Assembly: GCA_947561395.2 (NCBI GenBank)
Contig: OX387192.1
Location: forward strand, 6,980,221-7,044,220
Length of the DNA stretch: 64,000 nt
Direction of reading: 5' to 3'
Source of the DNA: Buxus sempervirens
Taxonomy: Eukaryota > Streptophyta > Magnoliopsida > Buxales > Buxaceae
Position 1 is the stretch's first letter. Each line of letters starts with the position of its first letter. Positions 22,254 to 34,985 of the stretch are shown piece after piece. A model generated the notes under the pieces. That model made no database searches. It worked only from the letters and a program-made list of their open reading frames with translations, and was not told the origin of the DNA. The position numbers were made by a program, and so were the translations under genes.

Positions 22254-24564
22254 TGTGAGACATGGAAAAATCACCGGGGTGATCATCCCCTCCGTCAACA
22301 CACGGGCTCAACATAAAAATGTGGGAGTCGCCACCATTCAAGGTTTAGAGGTGTGAATGGACACCAAAAGATTAAAAACAAGAAAAAATAAATAAAAGAC
22401 AAATTCTAGAGTAAAAATAACCCTACTTGAAAATCAAATCCAGAGATAGGTAAGGGGATTAGATTATGAACGGGGGAAGGTGTTAGATACCCCCATTCAC
22501 CCACACAAGGTGGTTGCCAAGTGTTGCTCATGCTAAAGAAATAAGAAAGCTTGCTAAAAATCATTAAAACTTGGAAAAAGGACACATGTATGATATCTTC
22601 ACATGAAAATCCAAATGAATTCCAGATCCTCTTTTTATGTCAATATCATTTCTAGAATATCACAAAAAGATGGAAATCAAAACAAAAGTTGCACAAAACC
22701 AAGTTGAGGCAAATCCGAAAGATTTGGTAAAAGCAAGAACCATTTGTCTTAAAATCATTCAAATCCGATTTAAATTGAATCAAACCAAATTCATTTGAAA
22801 TATTATGATAGATAGAAGACTCATGCAAATTTTCAATCCATTCCAATTAAAATCTTAGGAGTTATGCTTCTTTTAAAGTTGCTGTTGGAGATAAACAAAA
22901 GTAACAAGTAAGCAAGTTTGGAAAATCACCTAGAAAAATCGGCTTCATAAAAATCCATAAAATTTGGTATGAATGAAGTCTGTATGGCCATCTTTCAAAA
23001 AAAACTAATTTTATACAAAAATTCATTCGGATGTGCCTTGGGCGACTTCCCGAACAGGCCTCGAGGATCACAAATTAACCCAGAAAAGTGCTGTTGAGCA
23101 GTTCTGAGTAAATCTGCTATCCATGACACAATTTAAATCAAAAAATTATGAAACCAACTGGATTTAAAAATAGACTCATAAAGGAGTTCCCAAAAACAAA
23201 AATCACTCGAATCGGATTTAAAACAAACAGATGGCGCCCATTCGAAGTGATAGGTTCAACAGTTTGACCTGAAATGACCTCTCAACTTCGGCAGAATGGT
23301 GTCAAAATCTGCTTCATAGAAATTAAGGAAATTTGGTAGGCATAAACTAGACAGCCTCACCTTTCTCATGGTTCTAGAATCACTCCAAAATTCATCCGGA
23401 TGATGAAGTTATGAGTATCCGAAGTTGGGGTACAGTTGCTGTCAAGTTTAGCCTTTCTTGAGAAAAACCATTCAAAACTGTGACACAGTGTGTGCAATTC
23501 ATGCAAGATGAATACAAATCCTTTAAAAATCATTTAAAGACATTCTAGAATTGATTGAGGCCATTTATTTCAGATTTATCGCAACGAATGCAATAAATCC
23601 TAAATACGAGCCTATCCCACCAAAATCATGCTATGTATGTACAAGTATGAAAAATCATTCAAGAACAATATAACAACATAGCATGCATTCATATTCATCA
23701 AAATAAGGTTCTAAAACAACCTAGGGTTCCATTCCATTATCGTTTCCCTTAGTTCTCTCTCCCCGTTAAACACGGTTCTTCAAGATAATCTTTGGGTACT
23801 TTGAATATGGAACGGTTTACAATCATTCAAAAGGCTTATGCAAGATAAGGTTCTAGCACTAGGGTCAATCCCCAGTCTCGTTTCTCCTAGATCCCGCCTT
23901 CACGTTTTACGGCTAGGGGGAGTCTTGAGATACTTTGAGCCAGGGAAGGGTTTTCACACACATAGAAGGCCTTATTCTATAGAAAGGTAGAAGAAGAGAT
24001 CTAGAATCTAGAATGTAAAAACAGAAAATAAAGAAGAGGTTTGAGGCTTACCTGGGGTTCTGGAAGCAATCCGGCAGCAGTTCCCTTCTTCACTCGGAGC
24101 TCTTGGATCTCCAACTTATTGGCCATTTGCTTAAGGAGGAGCCTCTTATTTATAGGCAAAGGCTAGGGTTAGGGTTGGTGTGATGGTAGACACAACCTAA
24201 TGTCTAGAGCCCACCAACCTTAACCCTAAGGCCATTTCCGAGATTTCCCCTCAATTAATGAAGGACATGATGGTAAAAAGTGAAATCTCTCGGAAAACCT
24301 TAATTTTGAGCAAAACTAATGTATCCGGCATATCAGGCCGGTTACACAAGGGCCTTAATGTATCCGGTATATGATGCCGGATACACTAAACTCTGCTTGT
24401 ATCCGGCATATTGCATCGGATACAAAGAAAGGTACTTGTATCCGGCCTGAGTTGCCGGATACAAGTAAAAAACTTATTTTCTCAAATTTTGTGTTGGCTT
24501 TCAAGGAGATAATGATTTTTGATGATTATTAATCATTTTTGCTGTGCAATTTGGGGTGTCTACA
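22254..24564 (-). mobile_element. LTR-like element, family B, member 1 (2311 bp)
   Basis: It starts TGTGAGACATGG, ends GGGGTGTCTACA, and has perfect duplications ctaaa (22249-22253 and 24565-24569). The minus-strand TATAAATA is at 24147-24154. A donor CCCCAG|GTAAGCC lies near 24051. Four TGTATCCGGC...GCCGGATACA hairpins occur at 24318-24468. The primer-like GGAGTCGCCAC is at 22324-22334. It is the inverted counterpart of 27953-30809. It is noncoding. Confidence 0.87.
24318..24468. repeat. tandem hairpins TGTATCCGGCAT...GCCGGATACA
   Basis: Four imperfect units of about 37 bp, each a short inverted repeat around TATCCGGC/GCCGGATA. They lie just upstream (in element sense) of the TATA box at 24147-24154. 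The homologous stretch of the other family B member (28503-28611) has three diverged units built on TATCCGAC. Confidence 0.8.
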
Positions 24565-27431
24565 CTAAACAAATCCTGAAAGAAATCAACTGTTCAAGTA
24601 AAACTCAATCCAAGTGAACCTCGCTGTTCACTTGCCCTTAAATCCCTAGGCCATTCTACCTTTCGGGATGCCATAGGCTCATTGCCTTTTTCAACGAACA
24701 AGAAACCTTAGCTTCAATTTCCAATTACAATCTCAATTCCTTTTATAAACCACCTTCGAACATAAGTTAGAATTAGATCAATTTCATGTTCGGATAATAC
24801 CGATACAAATTATCCACGGTTGGTTTCCAGTTTCTGTATACTCAGCAGAACTGAGTTTAACTAGTTAATTGAATATTTCACCTGATTTAATCTATGTGGA
24901 ATTTGTATACGTGCTATACATCATCGAAAATCCCTATGAGTTTAGTTTCCAACGCAACAAACGGTACGCCATTCGGAGTTTCCTACAGGAACTTACGGCC
25001 ATTTTACTACAGGTGGTTTAAAACAGCCGGGAATTCTAATAAACGGAAATCATCCATTTTTCCGGATTTTTCTTGCAATACCATGAGTTCCGATTGATCC
25101 CAAACCAATTCCATTCAACTACAAATACCCTAAACTAAATTTTAGACTACTAATATAAATTTTTAAGCGAAGATTCCAAGCCCTCACACGCCTCCGAAAT
25201 ATTTACCTTCACGGACTAAATGTTGAGAAACCATTGAGTATATCTGTTATTGTTTCTTCTGGTTGAAACAAAAGGAATTTATAAATCTCCGTGAATGGCG
25301 CTATAACTAACCTTTTTTGTCACTAGAAGCCACCAACAAAACCATCAAGTTTGATCCCTATACTAACAGTAACTCCGTTTGAACAACTAACAACTTATTT
25401 AGCTAATTTCGGACAACCAACTCCAAGTAGTAGGCCTATCTGCAGCAAATGCTGACAAACACAACCCAATGAATTCCTCCTTAGATACCATAAAACCAAT
25501 TACTCTTTAATCATGCATCACAAAAAGACAGAGTCAGGATCACTACATCCTCCCCACAGCTTTACTAAGAATCGAACTTAAGATCAACATTCCAAACTCA
25601 TATCAAACCTTCAAACACCCAAATAATTATATAACCTCTATAAAATGTCGAATTGTAGAACCTTTGCTAACTGAATTCTTCTGATTTAGATAACCACAAG
25701 GATACTCTCTTACAACAACACATGAGCACCAAGATAAGATTTCCTAACCATTCCTAACCACGCTTTAATCACCCTAAATCTCAAATAATAATAATAAGAC
25801 TATTCTTTTCTTATAGAACAACTAAATAATTTCCAAAAATAAAACCATAATCTGAAAAATAAAAATCTGCACCTAATTTACTATTCTCATCTCAACTAAG
25901 AAACCATAGAACAATCTAAAATCAGATGGCTCTGATAGAACCCCAAGTCAGAACCTAGATCAGTATTTTCTCATACCAAATCAAAGGTCTAAAATTAGAA
26001 CCTAGATTAGAGTTCTCATCACAAGTAATAACATATAGAAAAATCTGAACCTAGATTACAATTCTCTTGGTAAATCAAAACCTAAAATCAAATGTCTCTA
26101 ACATAACCCAAAATCAGAACCTAAATCGAATATTTTCAGCTACCGATTTCTCAACCAAAATCTAAAGTTTACTTCAACTCATTTAGAGATAGATTTTTCA
26201 GTTTTAAATCTATGAGTCAATCGGTAAAACCAACAGTTGTAACTCAGGTGTAAAATAAAATCCAAATCTATACTTTAAAGCAATCAAAATCTATGGGTGG
26301 TGTTACTTTGGAGTTGCTGCCATTTTTCCATTTCGGTGTGAAATAACAAACATAAATCAGATTTAACTTTAGAGTAAAATAACCTCCGACTGAAGAACTT
26401 TTCGTTTGCAACAGAGGGATAACAAACGGAATCAGAATAGTAATCATCAAGAATCGACCACACAGAAATCCATCGACACTCCCACAGTACTCGATCAAAC
26501 TCATGCTCAATCGACCAACAGCAATCAACCAGATTTCGAAATCGAACAGAAACCCAACAGTAATCGCTAAAAACAGAAATCGATCCAAACAAAAACCCAA
26601 TAGTTATCAACAGGAATCAATCAAAGCAGAATTCCATCGAAACCCCAATAGTTATCGAATAAGCAAACAGAAATTAGAAAAAAAACCCAAACGAGAATTG
26701 ATCGAACGATAAAACTATGCTACTTACCTGATTTCACAGAATCCACTCACCCAATCCTCTTCTCCTTCTTCTTCCTTTCTCCTCCACGTTTTCTCCTTCT
26801 TCTTCTTCTCTTCTTCCTCCTTCTTCTTCTTCTTCTCTTTTCTCCTCCTCCACTCGTTTTTCCCCTTTTTTTTTCGTTTTAACGCCCAACAGCAACCAAG
26901 GACGCCCCCTATTCCTCTTCTTCTTTTCTTCTTTTTCTTCTTCTTTTCTCTACTGCAAACCCTCAAGAACGACTCCCCCTTTTTCCTCCTCTTCTTCTTC
27001 TCTTTTCTCTTCTCCCTCCTTCCTTCTTCCTCCATGATTCCCTTTTCCTTGCTGCGTTTTTGTTCTTCTCAAACCGTTGACAACCTAAGCACAAAAAAAA
27101 CCCCCACATGCACAAATCGTCCATTGCTTAAGTTTTCCTTTTTTTTTCTTTTTTTTGTTTAAACCATTGAACCAATTCAATTAAACTAAACCAAACCCCC
27201 ATTGAACCCCTAAACCAATCAAACCCTTTAAACCACCAACTTAAATAAACCACTTCAATTTATATAATACTGTTAAATGAACCGATCCAATTGAACCAAC
27301 CCAACCTAATTAAGTCTTTTAAATTTTTATTTAATTACCCTCATTAAATCCTTTAATCTCCATTTAATCTTAATTAAAATTCCTAAAAAATCCAGGATCT
27401 TACATTAAATGCTATGATAGCAACGTAAGAA

Positions 27432-27952
27432 TTGTTTACCATCTGCGGATGAGATTTGATTACCACCTGCGGATGAGATGTGACCTCCTGTGAGGGAGAT
27501 GTAGTCCAAATTGGATTGCATCCTGTATAGGAGAAACGTCTTGTGAAGGAGATGTAATCATGATGTGATTGCATCCTACATGGGAGATTGTAAGTTACCA
27601 CCTGCGGATGAGATGTGACCTCCTGTGGGGGAGGAGATGTAATCTAGATTGGATTGCATCCTGCATGGGAGAGACCTCCTTTGGAGGAGATGAAATCATG
27701 ATGTGATTGCATCCTACAGGGAAGATATGTGAGTTACCACCTGCGGGTGAGATGTGACCTCGTATATGGGAGATGTAGTCCAAATCGGATTGTATCCTGC
27801 AAGGGAGAAACCTCCTACGGGGGAGATGAAATCATGATGTGATTGCATCCTACAGGTGAGATATGTGAGTTACCACCTACGGGTGAGATATGACCTCCTG
27901 TGGGGGAGATGTAATCATGATGTAATTACATCCTACAAGGGAGATATGTGAG
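27432..27952. repeat. minisatellite of TTACCACCTGCGG...GGGGGAGATGTAATC units
   Basis: Within the outer LTR, units beginning TTACCACCTGCGGATGAGAT recur at about 27460, 27595, 27734 and 27870 (135-139 bp, one truncated to 83 bp). Each is composed of smaller ~26-bp pieces ending in GAGAT. The array is interrupted by the element at 27953 and resumes at 30815-31010. Confidence 0.8.
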
Positions 27953-30809
27953 TGTAGACACCTCAAAATTGCATGATTTTTGATAAATTTTGGAGAGAAA
28001 TATTTTATTGGAATTTTCAATCCTTTGCATTGGGTTTGAGATCCTTAGCCCATTTGAATCCAAAACCGCAAAAGAAAAGGCCTGAATTCAATCTTTTGTG
28101 CAAAGTCAAACTTTTTCTGGTTGAATTTTGTTGACTTTTGACCCCAGAAAATGAAATATTTTTTAAAGCCAAATTTCAAGATAATTTTTCCCGGTAATCA
28201 GGTTTTAAGCCATGTTATTGCATCAAAGAATTTTTTGAGATTTTAAATCTTGACGAATACCTTGGTTTTTTACCGGACCTGAAAAAACGGAATTTTGCCT
28301 AGAACTGGAAAGTTGACTTTTTATTCACTTGGAATTTGGGTCTGGAACTATTTTTAATGGATTCAAATGGGGGGTGTTTGCTTATTTACATGTAATATCT
28401 TAAGTAAATGGAGATTAAAAAATACGAGGACATTTACTTAATTGATATTACATGTAAATAAGTATTACCTGTGTTAAAATTTGGAAAAAAGGCTTCTTTC
28501 CTTGTATCCGACAGATAATGTCGGATACAAAGGATCCTTATTGTATCCGACAGATAATGTCGATACAAATAGGTTCCCTTGTATCCGACCTGAGTTGTCA
28601 GATACAAGGTTTTTGCTCAAAATTAGGGTTTTCCAAGAGTTTTCACTTTTTACCATCATATCCTTCATTAATTGAGGGGAAATCTCGGAAATGGCCTTAG
28701 GGTTAAGGTTGGTGGGCTCTAAACATTAGGTTGTGTCTATCATCACACCAACCCTAACCCTAGCCTTTACCTATAAATAGGAGGCTCCTCCTTAAGCAAA
28801 TGGCCAATAAGTTGGAGCTTGAAGAGCTCCGAGTAAAGAAGGGAACCGCTGCCGCACTGCTTCCAGAACCCAGGTAAGCCTAAAACCTTCTTTATTTTTC
28901 TGTCTTTACATTTTAGGTTTAGCTCTCTTCTTCTACCTTTCTGTAGAATAAGGCCTAATCTGTGTGTATGCAAATCCTTCCTCTACTCAAAGTACCTCAA
29001 GACTCCCCCTAGCTGTAAAACGTGAAGGCGGGATCTAGGGGAAACGAGACTGAGGATTGATCTTTAGTGTTAGAACCCTTTTGATTCTATGAAAACCGTT
29101 TCATATTCAAAGTACCCCAAGATTATCTCGAAGAACCATTAAACGAGGAGAGAGAACTAAGGGAAACGAGAATGGAATGGAACCCTAGGTTGTTTTAGAA
29201 CCCCATTTGATTGATATGAATGCATGCTATATGTTGTTATGTTATTGAAGAAATGATTTTTACACATACACACATAGCACTTGCTTTTGTCGGAATCGGC
29301 TTATATTTCAGATTTATTGCATTCATTGTGATAGATCTAGAATAAATAGCCCCAAAAAATTCTGGGATATTTCTTAATGGTTTTCAACATGATTTCAAGC
29401 AAGTATTGAAGACCTCTAGGTTCAACCTCTCGGTTTTGGGCATTTTTGCTCAATTTTGGGGTTTTTGGCATATTCTCTCCAATCGGAGAGAATGGTGAGC
29501 CAAACTTGTGCCCTATTTCTTCCTAGAAGTTCTTCAACACTTTTCCAATTGGTTTTGATTTACATTGCACGAATCACACACACCTTATCACTGTTTTGAG
29601 TTGATTTTCTTTAAAAAGGCTAAAACTGGACAACAGCAGTACCCCAACTTCGGACACTCATAACTTCGTCGTCCGGATGAATTTTGGAGTGATTCCAAAG
29701 CCATGGGAAAGGTGAGGTTGTCTAGTTTATGCCTACAAAATTTCATCAATTTTTATGAAGTATATTTTTGACACCATTCTGTCGAAGTTGATAGGTCGGT
29801 TCAGGTCAAACTGTTGAACCTATCACTTTGAATGGGCACCATCTGTTCGTCTTAAATCCAATTCGAGTGATTTTGATTTCTAAATACTCCTTTATGAGTC
29901 TATTTTCAAATCCAGTTGGTTTCATATTTTTTTGATTTAATTTGTGTCATGGGTGACTGATTTACTTAAAGCTGCTCAACAGCACCTTTCTGGGTTAATC
30001 TGTGATCCTCGATGCCTGTTTGTGAGGTCACCCAAGGCATATCCGAATGAATTTTTGTATAAAGATAGTTTCATCTGAAATATGGCCATATATACTTCAT
30101 CCACACCAAATTTCATGGATTTATATTGAGCCAATTGTTCTAAATAAATTTCCAAAGTTGCCTACTTATCACTTTTAACTATCTCCAGCAGCAAATTTCA
30201 AAGGAGAATAACTCCTAGGATTTTAATTGGATTTGATTGAAACTTTGCATGAGTCTTCTATTTATCATAATCTTTCAAATGGATTTGGTCTGATTCAATT
30301 TAAATTGGATTTGAATGATTTCAAGACAAATGGCACTATCTTTTACCGAATTTTCCGGATTTGACTCAACTTGGTTTTGTGCAATTTTTACTTTAATTTC
30401 CATCTAATGGTGATATCCCAAAAGTGATATTGACATAAAAGAGGATCTGGAATTCATTTGGATTTCTCATGTGAAAGTATCATACATTTGCTTAGTCCTT
30501 TATCAAGGTTTTTGATTATTTTAGCAAGCTTTCTCAATTTTTTAGCATGAACAACACTTGGCAACCACCTTGTATGGGTGAATGGGGGTGCCTAACACCT
30601 TCCCCCATTCATAATCTAATCCCCTTACCCATCTCTGGATTTGATTTTCAAGTAGGGTTATTTTTACCCTAGTTTTTAACTTTTTGCTTATTTTTAATCT
30701 TTTGGTGTCCATTCACACCCCTAAAGTTGAATGGTGGCGACTCTCCCATTTTCGTTGAGCCCGTGTGATGACGGAGGGGATCACCTCAGTGATTTTTCCA
30801 TGTCTCACA
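27953..30809 (+). mobile_element. LTR-like element, family B, member 2 (2857 bp)
   Basis: It starts TGTAGACACC, ends TGTCTCACA, and has perfect duplications gtgag (27948-27952 and 30810-30814). It is co-linear, in reverse complement, with 22254-24564, but with about 430 extra bp in U3. A TATAAATA lies at 28772-28779. A donor ACCCAG|GTAAGCC lies at 28874, and a primer-like GTGGCGACTCT at 30734-30744. Three TGTATCCGAC hairpins occupy 28503-28611. It is noncoding. Confidence 0.87.
28381..28462. repeat. 82-bp foldback in U3 of the family B element
   Basis: The 19-bp arms CTTATTTACATGTAATATC (28381-28399) and its exact complement (28444-28462) enclose a second inverted pair, AAGTAAATG/CATTTACTT (28402-28410 and 28431-28439). 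It is absent from the homologous U3 at 24.5 kb, so it may be a small MITE-like insertion; no target duplication was identified. Confidence 0.7.
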
Positions 30810-30814
30810 GTGAG

Positions 30815-31016
30815 TTACCACCTGCCGGTGAGATATGACCTCTTATGGGGGAGATATAGTCCAGATTGGATTGCATCCTGTAAGGAAGATACCTCATGTG
30901 GGGGAGATGTGATTACTACGTGATTGCATCCTATATGGGAGATGAGTTTGTGAATTACCACCTAAGGCCGAGGTGAGCTGTCTCCTGCAGGGGAGATGTA
31001 GGTACTCCGTATTTAC
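30815..31016. repeat. right part of the split TTACCACCTG minisatellite
   Basis: It continues the array of 27432-27952 after the family B insertion, with units TTACCACCTGCCGGTGAGAT and decayed variants. It ends at the tttac duplication (31012-31016) of the next LTR. Confidence 0.75.
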
Positions 31017-33338
31017 TGTAACGCCCCAGATCCGGGTTACGTAAATAAAACCATAACACGTCTCCGGAGGTTAAATATAACACAGGATTGCAATATCAGA
31101 GTGAAGGAAAGACATGACGCCAGCAAACTAGATAATCAGAGTACTCTAGAAAAAAAACCCAAACTGAAATAAACTCACAAGACCAAGCATCTACCCGCAG
31201 GAAACGCCCTCTCTAAAAGCCGTTGAAAACAAAACAAAAACAATACGGAGTGAGATACGAATATCCCAACGAGCAGCACATGCATGCACAATTACAATTT
31301 TCCAAGGTTATAAAACATGAATCGAAATAATGCACGGTTAATGATGGCGATAACATGATTAATCTCACAATAACATGACCGATAAAGGTGATATAACTAA
31401 TGAAAATTCCAATAGGTAAGTCCAGCAACTCATGTTTGTATTAAATCATAAATATAATCTTGAAACCACTTATAACCAGATAGCAACATTTCGATGAAAA
31501 CATAATTTCAAATAACTCAGGATTTCGATTTTCTGAAGAGTTTATCATGGGCCACTCCGCGCCAATGGAGTACTTTATCATGGGTTACTCCGCACCAATA
31601 AACCAACGAATAAAACACGTCATATCAAATAAAATCAAATACCAACATTGGTCAATGTCATGCGGTTACTTAAATTGGTTAATTGACATGCCAAGACGAC
31701 ATCCACACCTCTATGTACACAGTTCCGGCCTACTCAGGGTTTCGAAACTCTGACATGACGATCTACTCAGGGTTTCATCATCCAATGCCGGCCTACTCCC
31801 CAGGTTTCGGCATTGACAACAGGCCTACTCAGGGTTTCTGGTTGCTTTACACCAGTCGTGGCAACACTTAAGTCCATGCAATTACACCAATGAAGCAATA
31901 GCATTACATTACTAAGCTTAGACATGGATCCAGGATAAGCTAAACCAAAACAGGACACTAAATGCATAAACTCATCATTAACAACAAAATAAACCAACCT
32001 TTGACATCACCAATAAATAAGCAAAATAAACTTATCACAGTCACTCATGACCAGAATGGTATCTCATAGAACACCAATTGATCTTCTAACCCAAACCACA
32101 AATCCAACTCATTTGTTTAATTCTTTACTCACACAAAACACTTTTATAAATTCTGCTCAGCACCTTGAATTCACTAAAACTCAAGTCACACAATTTAACA
32201 AGCTGGAAAATAAAAGTAAAACAGGGTTAAATCAAAATCACTAACTCATGGCATCAAGAACAGCAAATTTAACTACCAACAGCCCCTTAAACTTCACTTT
32301 TGGAACTCATAAACCCTACTAATAATTGACGGAATAATTTCCATGGGTTTTGACCACTTTATAACACTTCAAGCATCCTAATCTAGCTCCTAGGTAGGTA
32401 TTTGGACCATTTGGGTTGAGAAAATAAGCTCAAAATAGTCAGCCGCACTCAAACTAGAATTTGGGTGGGTGCGCTAACTGCAATGCAGTAGGTGCCAGGA
32501 GGCGCCGGGTCGGTGGACCCTAATTTCGCCTGTCCCCTGAGCTGTTGCCGGGTGAAAACACTAGGTGGCAACCAGAAAATACTCCCCTGTTTTCTCGGCA
32601 CAATTTTTCACTCACTGTTATATCAATCTAGACATGACTGTCCAAAAATCGAGCCTCCACAACAGCTAATCTATGCTTCTACCACCTTCAATAGACATTT
32701 AAACTTAAATTGAATTTAATTCTAACACAATACATGCTCTGACTCGCAAATCTTTTCGAAACGCAAATACAGTATCTAAAAAATTCCACAATAAACCATT
32801 TCGGCTAATCTCAGGTAATCGGTTTCAACACACGGAGTAAAAGTGATGCTACTCACCTGATTTATTGAGAATTTCTTCTAGCTTCCAATCTCTCTGATAA
32901 TCACCTCCGAAAAGAAGAGTTTAACGGCCGATGACCTCAAATCTATAGTAGCATCTAGATCTGATTAGATCTGAGCTTGACCTTACTTAATAACCCTTGG
33001 ATAATTCTCCTTCCTCTAGCAATCCATTTATCAGAGCTCGGCTTCTGATTTCTTCTAACTTCCCCCAACCCAAAATTTTGAAAATAGCAACCTATTTATA
33101 GGCTTCGCTGAGGTCCACTCTTACCCTGATTTATTGCTTGCTCGCCCACCCAAATAAAATTTTATTATTATAAAATTTTCAGTTAATCTTATCCACCACT
33201 TACTATATTTTATGCCCTTTCCCGAAATTTCAAATTTTCCCTTGCCTATCCATTACCTAAATTATTCTTTTAATAAATTTTTTAAAATTATTACAGAATC
33301 TACGAAATTGACATTAGTTGAAGATTCAGGGTTTTACA
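31017..33338 (-). mobile_element. solo LTR, Tekay-like, minus strand (2322 bp)
   Basis: It reads TGTAACGCCCC to GGGTTTTACA on the plus strand, with perfect duplications tttac (31012-31016 and 33339-33343). The conserved hairpin is present in inverse form at 31251-31268 (TGAGATACGAATATCCCA). The minus-strand TATAAATA is at 33093-33100 and the donor CAG|GTGAGTAGC near 32856. Short direct repeats of GGCCTACTCAGGGTTTC occur at about 31725-31840. Confidence 0.87.
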
Positions 33339-33683
33339 TTTACATCCTGCAGTAAGGGTATGCTACCATCAACTGGTGAGATTTGATTATTAATTATGAA
33401 TGATATGATTTCTTTTAAAATGAAAGAGATTGATTAATCGGTTTAACCATGTTTTGCCAAGAACGGTTTTCAAAAGAAATATTAAAATGACATGAATAAC
33501 ATGAATTGTTTCTGGGAAAAGACTATTTGTATTAGTTTGGAAAACTTGTAGAATTGATTTATACTGCATTGCCATCTTGTTTAATGGTATGTGAGTTTTT
33601 GTGCAATAAGTCGCATGTTGGTGTAGTAAATGACGAGTATTTTTATAAGGTTTACTTTTCCTCATGAGTCCTACAATGTCTGT

Positions 33684-34985
33684 TGTGCGCACCTCGGGCG
33701 AGCTAAAAAAGCGGGTTACATGTTTAATGGAGTCGCCACTGCCTGAAATGGTGCAAGTAGACGCCTTGTTGACTTTTGGTCTGAACCAGTGATTCCGGAC
33801 AAGTGACCCGATTACAACCCTGAGAAGTCCTTGAACACCCTGGGTTGCGCCACCGAAATGGGTTCCCTTAAATCAGTTGGATCGTATTTGGGTTGATTTA
33901 TTATTATTTAATTTTTTTTATCTTTTATCTTTTATATATTTTTTTTATGTGACAATTGAACAACACTAAGAAAGAAAAAAATAATTTGGCCATAACATAA
34001 CAGTGACATGTCTTATACTATTTTACAATCCAACAACATAAAAATACTTGATTAAAAATAAACATAAAAAAATAGAGAAAAAAACCTGGTATAGGATTGA
34101 TTTCCCAGAAGCTAATGAGCTCAACTCTAGATGTTCCCTCTTGCCTCTTGCACAACCTTCTTCCTCCTTTTTCTCACTTCCCTCTTTGCTTCTTTTTTAG
34201 AACTCTCTTCTTTTGATTCTCCTCCCTTTTGCTCCCAACTTCAAGCCTTTTTATAGAGGATTTTTACCCCTTCAAATTCTTAACCCCAAACCTTTCCCCT
34301 TCCTCTTTTAAACCCTTAACTCTTCCTCTTCCTCTTCTTAAACAACTAACCCTTCCTCTTTCTCTCTTTAAACAACTAACCCTTCATCTTCCTCTCTTAA
34401 ACCCTTAACTCTTCCTCTTCCTCTCTTAAACACCCTCATTCAATTAGGTTTGGTCCAAGTCCATTTTGTCCCACATTTTTATTAGGCTTATGTATTTTTT
34501 TAAGCTATCTCAATATCTTAAGAGAATATGAGTTGGACCAATTCGTCCAACTCATTTCTCTTTGTTTATTTTTATTATTATTATTTTTTAATCTTAAACT
34601 TTTATTAACTTTGTTATTTATTTGCATAAGAAACCCCATTAGAAAACTTACTTATTTACTTAAACAACCCCACAAAATTTTAATTTCTCATTGGTTACAT
34701 GGCAGACACCATGGCGTACACGTGGCTGCCATGTGGCATCCAATTTCGGTTTTGTAAAAAATCCCCAAACTATCCTTTATTTCTTTTATTCATAACTTAG
34801 CTGTTTGAGATCTGATTTGAGCACGGTTTGATGCATCGGAATCGGCTTAGAATTCTCTTTATTATGAGCTTGCTATTTCAAAAAGATAGGTCCATTATAA
34901 AAACCTCGATTTACATGCCCACATATACGCCGATTTAAGATATGCTTCTTGAACAATTTTATGGTGCAAAAATGGGGTGTTGACA
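33684..34985 (-). mobile_element. LTR-like element, family A, member 4 (1302 bp, shortest)
   Basis: It starts TGTGCGCACC, ends GGGGTGTTGACA, and has perfect duplications tctgt (33679-33683 and 34986-34990). The primer-like GGAGTCGCCAC is at 33729-33739. The minus-strand TATAAAAA is at 34248-34255, and a candidate donor CCAG|GTTTT near 34085. Upstream of the TATA is the inverted pair ACATGGCAG (34697-34705) and CTGCCATGT (34726-34734). Only one copy of the U3 repeat unit is recognisable (about 34805-34850). Confidence 0.85.

Larger units (their letters stand above)
21154..27404 (-). mobile_element. solo LTR, Tekay-like, minus strand, split by one insertion
   Basis: On the plus strand it reads TGTAACGCCTCAG to GGATCTTACA, i.e. 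an inverted LTR. Perfect duplications ttaaa lie at 21149-21153 and 27405-27409. Without the 22254 insertion it is about 3.9 kb. A minus-strand splice-donor consensus CAG|GTAAGTAGC occurs at 26727, with a long polypyrimidine tract (26.75-27.03 kb) just before it in transcript sense. Open frames over that tract encode only K/E/R low-complexity and are not genes. Confidence 0.85.

Noticed and set aside
26724..27035. 103-residue Lys/Glu/Arg-rich minus-strand frame
   Set aside because: It is the translation of a polypyrimidine tract inside a solo LTR; low complexity only.
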